NCBI GenBank assembly: GCA_012842105.1
Contig: DUTL01000071.1
Coordinates: 1 to 14,158 of the forward strand
DNA from: Candidatus Fermentithermobacillaceae bacterium
GTDB lineage: Bacteria > Bacillota > Sulfobacillia > Fermentithermobacillales > Fermentithermobacillaceae
Direction of reading: 5' to 3'
Length of the DNA stretch: 14,158 nucleotides
Numbering within the stretch: the first letter of the stretch is position 1; each line of letters opens with the position of its first letter. Below are positions 7,019 to 13,212 of this stretch, piece by piece. Below the pieces are notes generated by a model, which worked only from the letters and a program-made list of their open reading frames with translations, made no database searches and was not told the origin of the DNA. The translations under genes were made by a program, and so were the position numbers.

Positions 7019-7041
7019 GCCGGGTTATTCCACGGCCCGGC
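7019..7041 (+). repeat. GC-rich hairpin in the purF-purM gap
   Basis: GCCGGG (7019-7024) and CCCGGC (7036-7041) can form a 6-bp stem with an 11-nt loop in the 99-nt gap between purF and purM. There is no following T-run, so a rho-independent terminator is unlikely. It might affect stability or processing of the polycistronic mRNA. No riboswitch class was recognised. Confidence 0.35.
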
Positions 7042-7088
7042 CTTTAAACCGGTAACAGGTATTACGACCCAGGTGGAGGTTTGATCAG

Positions 7089-8105
7089 ATGACTTTAGAC
7101 AGATCCATGGAATACAGTAAGGCCGGCGTGAACATTGATGCAGCAGCCTCATGGGTTTCCCGAATAAAACAGCTGGCAGCACAAACCAGGAGCGATGCCG
7201 TGCTTTCAGGCGTAGGAGGGTTTTCAGGGCTCTACAGCATGGATCATTTGGGATTCGAGAATCTGGTGCTTGCTTCAGGTTCAGATGGTGTGGGCACCAA
7301 GGTGATAATTGCCCAGATGATGGATAAGCATGATACCGTGGGCATAGATCTGGTTGCTATGAATGTTGATGACGTAGTAACTTCAGGCGCGACACCTCTT
7401 TTTTTCTTGGACTACATAGCCGGCGGAAATCTGACCCCGGACCTGGTTGAGCAAATTATCCAGGGTGTCGTCGCCGGGTGCCAGGCTGCTGGATGTACTT
7501 TGCTTGGCGGCGAGACAGCCCAAATGCCTGATCTTTACGGCCCGGGCGAGTATGACCTGGCAGGGTTTTGTGTAGGCGCTGCAACCAAATCTCATATTAT
7601 TGACGGAAAAAGTATCAGACAGGGAGATATTGTGGTTGGGCTTGCTTCTTCGGGGTTGCATTCAAACGGATATACCCTGGTACGGAAGGTATTCAGAGAA
7701 GCCGGTTGGGGCCTCAGCCGTTATGTGGGGCAATTGGGAAGGACCCTCGGAGAAGAACTGCTAGAGCCTACCCGTATATATGCGCCTCTCTTGCTGAAAA
7801 TCAGAGACAATGTTTGCATTAAGGGCGCCGCCCATATTACCGGCGGGGGAATAGTTGAAAACGTTCCACGAATACTGCCCCCGGAACTGAAGGTAAAGTT
7901 CAACCTTGGCTGGGAAGTTCCCCCTGTGTTTCAGGTTATCCAGGAACTCGGGAATATTTGTGACAAAGAGATGTACAGGGTTTTCAACATGGGTATAGGA
8001 ATGACGGCCATAGTTGCCCCGGGTGACGTTGACAAGGTAATGGCATTGAGCCGTGAGGCGGGGATTGGTTCATTTGTGGTAGGTGAGATAGTTGGAGAAC
8101 CGTGA
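7089..8105 (+). CDS. purM: phosphoribosylformylglycinamidine cyclo-ligase (AIR synthetase)
   Basis: PurM uses ATP to close the imidazole ring of FGAM, giving AIR, the substrate of PurE. The 338-residue product is full length for the family. Landmarks are SDGVGTKVIIA (about residues 66-76), the stretch GIDLVAMNVDDVVTSGATPLFFLDYIAGG split over about residues 83-115, LGGETAQMPDLY, GLASSGLHSNGYTLVRK, and HITGGGIVENVPRILP. The fold is the PurM/SelD type, a homodimer with ATP between subunits. The start is an ATG 8 nt after GGAGGT (7075-7080); a second ATG nine residues... further in would lack a ribosome site. It follows purF after a 99-nt gap and runs directly into purN. No key motif is missing. 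Confidence 0.97.
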   Translation: MTLDRSMEYSKAGVNIDAAASWVSRIKQLAAQTRSDAVLSGVGGFSGLYSMDHLGFENLVLASGSDGVGTKVIIAQMMDKHDTVGIDLVAMNVDDVVTSGATPLFFLDYIAGGNLTPDLVEQIIQGVVAGCQAAGCTLLGGETAQMPDLYGPGEYDLAGFCVGAATKSHIIDGKSIRQGDIVVGLASSGLHSNGYTLVRKVFREAGWGLSRYVGQLGRTLGEELLEPTRIYAPLLLKIRDNVCIKGAAHITGGGIVENVPRILPPELKVKFNLGWEVPPVFQVIQELGNICDKEMYRVFNMGIGMTAIVAPGDVDKVMALSREAGIGSFVVGEIVGEP

Positions 8106-8112
8106 AAACTGC

Positions 8113-8730
8113 ATGATATCCCTTGGAGTGCTAGTCTCAGGAAGAGGCAGTAACCTTCAGGCTATTCTTGACGGATGTGAAGAAGGCAGTATACCTGGGC
8201 GAGTGCAGGTAGTGATATCTAACAGGCCCGGGGCGCCGGCTCTGGGCAGGGCCACTGCAAAAGGTGTGCCTGCTTTTACTGTGGAGCCAAAGCAGTTTGG
8301 GAAGTGGCCTGGCTGCAAGGTGCCGTACGAGCAAGAGTTAGTTGAAGTGCTTGCATCTCATAATGTCGATCTTGTTGTGCTGGCAGGTTACGATCGTTTG
8401 GCAGGTGACACCTTGCTCAATGGGTTTCCAATGAGAGTGATTAACATACACCCTTCGCTCTTGCCTGCTTTTCCCGGCCTCAATGCCCAGAAGCAGGCTT
8501 TGGATTATGGTGTCAAGGTGGCGGGAGCGTCAGTGTTCTTTGTAGACCTGTCAGTTGACGGCGGCCCGATTATTATTCAGGGCTCGTGTGAAGTGCACGA
8601 AAACGATACCGTTGAGTCCCTTTCCCGACGGATACTCGAGACAGAACACAGAATTCTTCCTGAAGCGATAACTCTGATAGCCCAGGGCAGGGTCCAGGTA
8701 CACGGACGGAAAGTGAAGGTTTTGCCTTAG
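8113..8730 (+). CDS. purN: phosphoribosylglycinamide formyltransferase (GAR transformylase)
   Basis: PurN transfers a formyl group from 10-formyl-THF to GAR, giving FGAR. The 205-residue product starts exactly like the family (VLVSGRGSNLQAILDG) and has NIHPSLLPAFPG, carrying the catalytic Asn and His, and VDGGPIIIQ, carrying the catalytic Asp. Two starts are possible. The ATG used here gives the canonical N-terminus but has only a weak GTGA nearby. A TTG at 8092, with AGGTGA 5 nt upstream, would overlap purM by 14 nt and add seven residues (MENRENC). The bases before the ATG (8093-8110) are almost identical to those before the inner ATG of queT. Use of a folate-dependent PurN means folate one-carbon supply is needed; a formate-dependent PurT is not seen. 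Confidence 0.94.
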   Translation: MISLGVLVSGRGSNLQAILDGCEEGSIPGRVQVVISNRPGAPALGRATAKGVPAFTVEPKQFGKWPGCKVPYEQELVEVLASHNVDLVVLAGYDRLAGDTLLNGFPMRVINIHPSLLPAFPGLNAQKQALDYGVKVAGASVFFVDLSVDGGPIIIQGSCEVHENDTVESLSRRILETEHRILPEAITLIAQGRVQVHGRKVKVLP

Positions 8731-8752
8731 CCGGGACGAGAGCATACCGGCA

Positions 8753-8773
8753 ACACATCTGTAAATGAGGTGT
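8753..8773 (+). promoter_or_regulatory. possible hairpin occluding the purH ribosome binding site
   Basis: ACACATC (8753-8759) can pair with GAGGTGT (8767-8773) with one mismatch and a 7-nt loop. The 3' arm is the purH Shine-Dalgarno sequence, so folding would lower purH initiation unless the region is kept open by ribosomes or a protein. The helix is weak and may not matter. Confidence 0.22.
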
Positions 8774-8775
8774 AA

Positions 8776-10389
8776 TTGTTGAGACGCGCTATTTTAAGTG
8801 TAGCAGACAAAACAGGAATTGAAGATCTGGCTCGGGCGTTACAAGACTCAGGATGGGAAATTGTCTCGTCAGGGGGCACAGCCAGGTTTCTCGTAAGCAA
8901 AGGTATTCAGGTTATTGAAGTAAGCCGGATAACAGGCTTCCCGGAGATTCTTGGGGGCAGGGTAAAGACGCTTCACCCCAAGATTCATGGCGGCATATTG
9001 GCCATGCGAAACAAAAAAGAGCATATGGAACAACTTGAAATACATAACGTGACGCCTGTTGACATGGTGGTTTGCAACCTGTATCCGTTTGTTGAGGCAG
9101 CGGTAAAGCCCGGCGCCACAATAGAGGAAGTAGTTGAGCAAATAGATATCGGCGGGCCTACCCTCCTCCGGGCCGCTGCTAAAAACTACCGGTGGGTTAC
9201 CGTAGTATGCAACCCTGAACGGTATTCGGGTATTATAGAGGAAATCAAGGCCAACGGAGAAGTGAGTACGGACCTCCGCCGGACACTGGCGCTTGAGGTT
9301 TTTGCCCATACTGCCTCGTATGATACGGCTATATCTTCATATTTTGCTTCTGTTTGGCCCGGTAGCCGCTCTCAACTTGACGAAGACTTGGTGCTGGGTT
9401 ACAGGAAAGCGTTTTCCTTAAGGTACGGCGAGAACCCTCATCAGCAGGCCGCATACTACGAGCCCGTGATTGAAGGGAACATGCCTTCTTTGAGCGGGGC
9501 GCAAATTCAGGGTAAGGAGCTTTCATACAACAACATAAACGACCTTGACAATGCATTCCATGCTGTATGGGATCTGGGCTCAACAGGATGTGTTATAGTC
9601 AAGCACGCTGCTCCGTGCGGTGTGGCATTAGGTGAAACCGCAAGGGAAGCTTTTGACGCCGCTTTTCAGGGCGACCCTGTTTCTGCTTTCGGAGGGATTG
9701 TGTCACTTAACTGTGAAGTAGACAAAGATTGCGCCGAAGCCATGAAAGGGATATTCCTTGAGGTTGTTGCAGCGCCTTCTTTTACCCAGGATGCACTTGA
9801 AGTTCTGAGAAGCAAGAAGAACCTGCGGTTGCTTGCATTGGCTCCAGGTGATGCGTTTGATGCGCTTAAGGATCAACCCTGCCGCGGATCAGGTTCCTGT
9901 GAACCGGGTTTCCGTGAATCAAGCCTTGCCGGCGGCTACAGGATGAAGGCTGCTATGGGCGGAATACTGGTGCAGGAGAAAGACCGGTTGCTCCCAGACT
10001 GTGAACAATGGAGTGTGGTGTCTAAGAGGCGGCCTACTCCGGAAGAGCTGCGAGGCCTCAAGTTTGCCATGACTGTGTGTAAGCATGTAAAGTCAAATTC
10101 TATAGTGCTTGCACGTGGATGCAAGACCGTGGGAATAGGCGGGGGCCAGCCCAACAGGGTAGATGCGGTAAGAATAGCTATCGCCAGGGCAGGAGAGAGG
10201 GCTAAGGGCTCCTGTCTTGCGTCAGATGCATTCTTCCCGTTCCCAGACTCGGTATACGAAGCCGCCAAAGCGGGAATCACTGCCATAGCCCACCCTGGCG
10301 GGTCAATAAGAGACCAGGAGTCAATAGATGCAGCCAATGCTCATGGAATCGCCATGGTGCTTACGGGCAAACGCCATTTCCTGCATTGA
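8776..10389 (+). CDS. purH: bifunctional AICAR transformylase / IMP cyclohydrolase
   Basis: PurH formylates AICAR with 10-formyl-THF and closes the ring to give IMP. The N-terminal cyclohydrolase (MGS-like) domain, about residues 1-145, has SSGGTARFL, GFPEILGGRVKTLHPKIHGG and IDIGGPTLLRAAAKN. The transformylase domain follows, with RYGENPHQ, GKELSYNNI, KHAAPCGVA (catalytic pair K276-H277), FGGIVSLN, KHVKSNSIVLA, SDAFFPFPD, HPGGSIRDQ and the C-terminal GKRHFLH. At 537 residues it is longer than the Bacillus enzyme (about 512). The excess lies at about residues 356-383, a Gly/Ser-rich stretch with two cysteines (PCRGSGSCEPG). KHAAPCG has Ala where KHxNPCG is usual in bacteria. The start is TTG, either at 8776 or 8779; GAGGTG at 8767-8772 serves both, and the spacing slightly favours 8779. 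Confidence 0.96.
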   Translation: MLRRAILSVADKTGIEDLARALQDSGWEIVSSGGTARFLVSKGIQVIEVSRITGFPEILGGRVKTLHPKIHGGILAMRNKKEHMEQLEIHNVTPVDMVVCNLYPFVEAAVKPGATIEEVVEQIDIGGPTLLRAAAKNYRWVTVVCNPERYSGIIEEIKANGEVSTDLRRTLALEVFAHTASYDTAISSYFASVWPGSRSQLDEDLVLGYRKAFSLRYGENPHQQAAYYEPVIEGNMPSLSGAQIQGKELSYNNINDLDNAFHAVWDLGSTGCVIVKHAAPCGVALGETAREAFDAAFQGDPVSAFGGIVSLNCEVDKDCAEAMKGIFLEVVAAPSFTQDALEVLRSKKNLRLLALAPGDAFDALKDQPCRGSGSCEPGFRESSLAGGYRMKAAMGGILVQEKDRLLPDCEQWSVVSKRRPTPEELRGLKFAMTVCKHVKSNSIVLARGCKTVGIGGGQPNRVDAVRIAIARAGERAKGSCLASDAFFPFPDSVYEAAKAGITAIAHPGGSIRDQESIDAANAHGIAMVLTGKRHFLH

Positions 10390-10437
10390 TCTTCAAGAAA
10401 TAGTTACCGGGCCACGGTTCATTGTGTGAGAAATAAG

Positions 10438-10479
10438 GCCGGCAGGAAAACCGGCAGGGTGGGACCGGCGAATGCCGGT
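10438..10479 (+). repeat. tandem GC-rich hairpins in the purH-purD gap
   Basis: The 172-nt purH-purD gap is the longest in the pur cluster. It holds two adjacent potential hairpins: GCCGG (10438-10442) with CCGGC (10451-10455), loop 8 nt, and ACCGGC (10464-10469) with GCCGGT (10474-10479), loop GAAT. The word CCGG occurs five times between about 10406 and 10479. No T-run follows, so these are not classic terminators. They could be a structured leader of purD, an RNA-processing or pausing site, or an interspersed repeat. No known purine-related riboswitch consensus (purine, PRPP, ZTP, THF) was recognised. Confidence 0.4.
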
Positions 10480-10561
10480 GCGTGATACATTTGTGATGTT
10501 GTGAGAAGTTGATAGTGCCTGTACATAATGCTTAGCCCTGTATGTGAAAGGAGCCGTTCTA

Positions 10562-11854
10562 ATGAGGGTATTGGTTATCGGGTCAGGCGGAAGAGAACAT
10601 GCCCTTGCATGGGCCATACATAGAAGCCCCGGCGTTGAGAAGCTATGGGTAGCCCCTGGAAACCCGGGAACTGAAGCGCTTGGTATCAATGTTTCAATAG
10701 ATCCCATGGATTTTGAGGCTATCTACGATCTTTGCCGGGGAGAGTCAATAGAGCTTGTAGTGGTAGGCCCTGAAAACCCCCTTGCCGCAGGGATTGCAGA
10801 TTTTCTGGCAGCCAGGGGCATTTCGGTTTTTGGGCCCACAAAAGGCGGGGCTCAGCTGGAAGCCAGCAAGAGTACGGCAAAAGAATTTATGGCCAGGCAT
10901 GATATTCCCCATGCCCGGTTCAAGGTGTTTGAGCGTCCCGAAGATGCCGTTGACTATGTTAGGTGCGCGCCGGGGCCCTGGGTGATCAAGGCGGACGGAT
11001 TGGCCTATGGAAAAGGGGTAACCATAACTTCAGACACTGATGAAGCTATCACGGTAATCAGTGGGATGCTTTCCGGAAAACTCCATGGTACGGCAGGCAG
11101 GCGGATTGTCATAGAAGAATTTCTCGAAGGCATTGAAGCTACCGCCATGGCATTATGTGACGGAAACACAATATTTGCCCTCCCAATGGCCAAAGATCAC
11201 AAGAGGGTGTTTGACGGAGATAAAGGCCCTATGACCGGGGGCATGGGAGCCTATTCGCCCCTTCCTTTCGTTACCCCTGAAATGGAGAAGATGATCTACC
11301 GGGATATTTTGCATAAGACGTTTTTGGGCCTGAAGCACGATGGCATTGACTACCGTGGCGTTATTTACGCAGGGTTAATGCTAACCAAGGCCGGCCCCAA
11401 GGTGCTTGAATACAACGTTCGATTCGGCGATCCTGAAGCCCAATGCGTACTGCCAAGGTTAGCAGGGGATTTTGCAGGCTTGCTCATGTCATGTGCAGAG
11501 GCGCGCCTTGAAAGTTTCATCTCAAGCAACAGTATTGAAGCCAGGGATGAATCAGCGGTTACCGTTGTAATGGCTTCTCGTGGGTATCCCGGCGAATATC
11601 CCAAAGGGCTTCCCATAGAAGGGCTTGCAGGTACAGGCAATATGTTTTCCGACGATGTGCTGGTATTTCAGGCGGGAACCGGCAAAGATGAAAAGGGGCG
11701 TCTTGTGGCCTCAGGCGGAAGAGTGCTTGCAGTTACGGCCCTTATGCCCACACTTGTCGAAGCCCGGTTGGAGGTGTACGATGCTTTGTCAAAAGTCACA
11801 TTCCCCGGGGCTCATTGCAGAAAAGACATAGGCAAGCGGCAACCTAAGATTTGA
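10562..11854 (+). CDS. purD: phosphoribosylamine-glycine ligase (GAR synthetase)
   Basis: PurD joins phosphoribosylamine and glycine with ATP, giving GAR, the second step of the pathway and the substrate of PurN. The 430-residue product has the family length and order: N-terminal VLVIGSGGREHALAW, VGPENPLAAG, the ATP-grasp domain with EASKSTAKEFM, VIKADGLAYGKGV, DHKRVFDGDKGPMTGGMGAYSP and YNVRFGDPEAQ (metal-binding acidic residues), then the C-terminal GYPGEYPKG and ASGGRVLAVTA. The start is an ATG 8 nt after AAGGAG (10548-10553). It sits after an unusually long 172-nt gap with hairpins, so it may be expressed partly independently of purH. Its product is unstable in water, which makes coexpression with PurF and PurN useful. 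Confidence 0.97.
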   Translation: MRVLVIGSGGREHALAWAIHRSPGVEKLWVAPGNPGTEALGINVSIDPMDFEAIYDLCRGESIELVVVGPENPLAAGIADFLAARGISVFGPTKGGAQLEASKSTAKEFMARHDIPHARFKVFERPEDAVDYVRCAPGPWVIKADGLAYGKGVTITSDTDEAITVISGMLSGKLHGTAGRRIVIEEFLEGIEATAMALCDGNTIFALPMAKDHKRVFDGDKGPMTGGMGAYSPLPFVTPEMEKMIYRDILHKTFLGLKHDGIDYRGVIYAGLMLTKAGPKVLEYNVRFGDPEAQCVLPRLAGDFAGLLMSCAEARLESFISSNSIEARDESAVTVVMASRGYPGEYPKGLPIEGLAGTGNMFSDDVLVFQAGTGKDEKGRLVASGGRVLAVTALMPTLVEARLEVYDALSKVTFPGAHCRKDIGKRQPKI

Positions 11855-11934
11855 CTGATACGGCAGATGGGGTGTAACTGAAGATGGGAGAGATTGAAAA
11901 TGAGGAAGGCCAAAGATGGGGAACCGTGAAAACT

Positions 11935-12423
11935 ATGCGTAGAAACAGGCCTCTCACGGCAACCCTAACAAGAGTGGCTTTACTGGCAGGGATTTACGCT
12001 GTGTTGACCGTGTTTCCCCCGTTTTCCAGCTTCGGGTACGGGCCGGTTCAGGTTAGAGTGGCGGAAATCCTTACAGTGCTGCCTTTTCTGTTTCCTTGGG
12101 CCAAATGGGGGCTTTACATTGGATGCATCCTGGCAAACCTCGCCAGCCCCTTTATGGTGTGGGATATTACACTCGGCGCCTTAGCCAGCCTGATAAGCGG
12201 GTTGCTCACCGAGAGGCTGCCCAATGCCTACCTGGCGCCTTTGCCCCCTGTGCTGGTCAATGCGTTCATAGTTACATCATACGTCGCCCCGCTGAGCGGG
12301 CTCAGCTATTGGCCTGTATTTGCCTATATAATGTTGGGCCAGGCAATTTCATGTTATGTCCTCGGCCTGCCCGTGCTGCTGTTTTTGATCAAAAACCCGC
12401 ACCTTGCCGGCAGGTTGCAGTGA
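11935..12423 (+). CDS. queT: QueT-type S component, putative queuosine-precursor importer
   Basis: A 162-residue integral membrane protein resembling the QueT family, S components of ECF transporters thought to import queuosine precursors (preQ0/preQ1 or queuine). The family core is YGPVQVRVAEILTVLPFLFP (about residues 35-54), followed by IGCILANL, the DITLGALASLISGLL segment, LAPLPPVLVNAF and LGQAISCYVLGLPVL; about six hydrophobic helices are visible. ECF S components work with a shared EcfA/A'/T module, which is not in this window. The ATG used gives the canonical short basic N-terminus. An in-frame ATG at 11884 with a GGGGTG 9 nt upstream would add 17 mostly acidic residues and leave only 29 nt after purD. 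No preQ1 riboswitch was recognised upstream. Substrate is inferred from family only. Confidence 0.8.
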   Translation: MRRNRPLTATLTRVALLAGIYAVLTVFPPFSSFGYGPVQVRVAEILTVLPFLFPWAKWGLYIGCILANLASPFMVWDITLGALASLISGLLTERLPNAYLAPLPPVLVNAFIVTSYVAPLSGLSYWPVFAYIMLGQAISCYVLGLPVLLFLIKNPHLAGRLQ

Positions 12424-12426
12424 TCA
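12421..12426. other. palindrome TGATCA holding both convergent stop codons
   Basis: The plus-strand stop TGA of queT (12421-12423) and the minus-strand stop TGA of the NusG domain II gene (complement of 12424-12426) form the six-base palindrome TGATCA. No intergenic base and no terminator hairpin with a T-run separates the two genes, so transcripts from either side must run into the other coding sequence. Confidence 0.9.
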
Positions 12427-12807
12427 GCGGACTATTGAGTCAACTTCAGGTGTCGCGCCTTCCAGAGTGATGACCATGTGGTTGGGTACGCACACTATGG
12501 ATTGCCCCGGTATTGAAATCCACCCTGTCCTCCAGCATATTTCATTGGGGCATACAATGTGGCCAAGTGGCAGCACCCGTACTTTGCCCTGGCCGTACTC
12601 TATGGTTGCTTTTCCCCGGGGAATGGTTACCGTAATCTGTGACAGTGATTCAGTGTTAACAGCCAGCCTGGATACTTCTTCGCCATCGACCCTGACAACG
12701 GCAACTAATTCCCCGTGTTTCGCGGGTAAATACCTGAGCCCGGCCCAGATTAGCACCGTAGCAAGCACGGCCGAAACAACCAGTGTCTTGTCGCCTCTTG
12801 TCACCAT
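12424..12807 (-). CDS. NusG domain II-containing membrane-anchored protein
   Basis: A 127-residue protein with one N-terminal hydrophobic segment (about residues 8-27) and an extracytoplasmic beta-rich domain. It carries the family signature C86-P-N-x-x-C91, then TGWISIPGQSIVC (C106), VPN and a final hydrophobic strand. Despite its name this stand-alone family is not a transcription factor; it is common in Clostridia, often near electron-transport or FMN-transferase genes, and its function is unknown. Neither context is seen here. The start is an ATG with GGGGG 6 nt upstream (complement of 12814-12818); a longer in-frame ATG at 12855 is rejected because a near-perfect -10 lies between the two. 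It is convergent with queT without any gap. Confidence 0.87.
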   Translation of the reverse strand: MVTRGDKTLVVSAVLATVLIWAGLRYLPAKHGELVAVVRVDGEEVSRLAVNTESLSQITVTIPRGKATIEYGQGKVRVLPLGHIVCPNEICWRTGWISIPGQSIVCVPNHMVITLEGATPEVDSIVR

Positions 12808-12823
12808 ATCATTCCCCCAGGAA

Positions 12824-12832
12824 ATTATAACA
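12824..12832 (-). promoter_or_regulatory. extended -10 promoter candidate for the NusG domain II gene
   Basis: On the minus strand TGtTATAAT (complement of 12824-12832) is a perfect extended -10. A good -35 at 16-18 bp is absent (TTGAGC is 20 bp away). Transcription would start near 12817, leaving a very short leader of about 10 nt before the ATG at 12807, with the G-run at its extreme 5' end. Confidence 0.42.
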
Positions 12833-12944
12833 CTGCAGGGGCTTGTCACGCTCAACCGGCTGCACGTGCCACAACATTATCTCACCGGAGAAATCATACC
12901 AGACGGATCCTCTTGCCAGATAGCAAATACATTGCGAATTGCTA

Positions 12945-12974
12945 TTGGGAACCCACCGGGTGCTGGTATATAAT
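12945..12974 (+). promoter_or_regulatory. sigma-A-type promoter candidate upstream of the DUF6754-type gene
   Basis: TTGGGA at 12945-12950 (four of six matches) and a perfect TATAAT at 12969-12974 are 18 bp apart. Transcription would start near 12981 and give a leader of about 230 nt before the TTG start at 13213. The length would leave room for leader regulation, but no known riboswitch was recognised. Confidence 0.45.
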
Positions 12975-13129
12975 TAAGATTTATGCTATTCCGAGAACAT
13001 AAAGAAGGATTTTTCAAGGCAGCGTAGAATATAGTGACACAGAAAGCCATTTCAAAAATCAGCAGACATCTCAACGCAAACACTAGCAATTAAACATCAT
13101 TTTCTACACAGCAAGACACCCAAACAAAT

Positions 13130-13158
13130 TTGCAGTTTTTGCTGCACCATCCTAGTAT
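13130..13158 (+). promoter_or_regulatory. weak second promoter candidate upstream of the DUF6754-type gene
   Basis: TTGCAG (13130-13135) and TAGTAT (13153-13158) are 17 bp apart, with three and four consensus matches. It would give a leader of about 48 nt. The spacing is ideal but the hexamers are poor, so this is only a candidate. Confidence 0.22.
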
Positions 13159-13212
13159 ACGTTGTCTTTTGGTTATTCGAGTGGCTTCCAACTTCGCAAG
13201 GAGGTGAAACAC

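Larger units (their letters stand above)
12808..13212. other. 405-bp divergent intergenic region
   Basis: No credible gene is seen between the NusG domain II gene and the DUF6754-type gene. The region is AT-richer than its surroundings, particularly 12965-13150. It holds the minus-strand extended -10 near 12828, a plus-strand promoter candidate ending at 12974, a possible second one at 13130-13158, and a small hairpin TGCAG-N6-CTGCA at 13131-13146. The stretch 13004-13033 (AAGGATTTTTC followed by GTAGAATATA) has a composition suggestive of a protein-binding or promoter element but matches nothing I can name with confidence. Confidence 0.5.

Noticed and set aside
10499..10529. Internal promoter before purD (TTGTGA ... 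CATAAT)
   Set aside because: The spacing of 19 bp and poor -35 make it too weak to list as a feature, although the long spacer leaves it possible.
10390..10561. Purine, PRPP, ZTP (pfl) or THF riboswitch before purD
   Set aside because: The conserved cores I know for these classes could not be found; only unassigned hairpins are visible. A covariance-model scan would be decisive.
11855..11934. preQ1 riboswitch upstream of queT
   Set aside because: No recognisable preQ1-I or preQ1-II core in the short spacer after purD.
12404..12973. Open frame of 189 codons on the plus strand opposite the NusG domain II gene
   Set aside because: The minus-strand product has the family cysteine signature, a ribosome site and a promoter; the plus-strand frame starts inside queT and has no protein-family features.
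12877..13089. 70-codon minus-strand frame in the divergent intergenic region
   Set aside because: No Shine-Dalgarno sequence, irregular composition, and it would overlap the plus-strand promoter candidate at 12945-12974.
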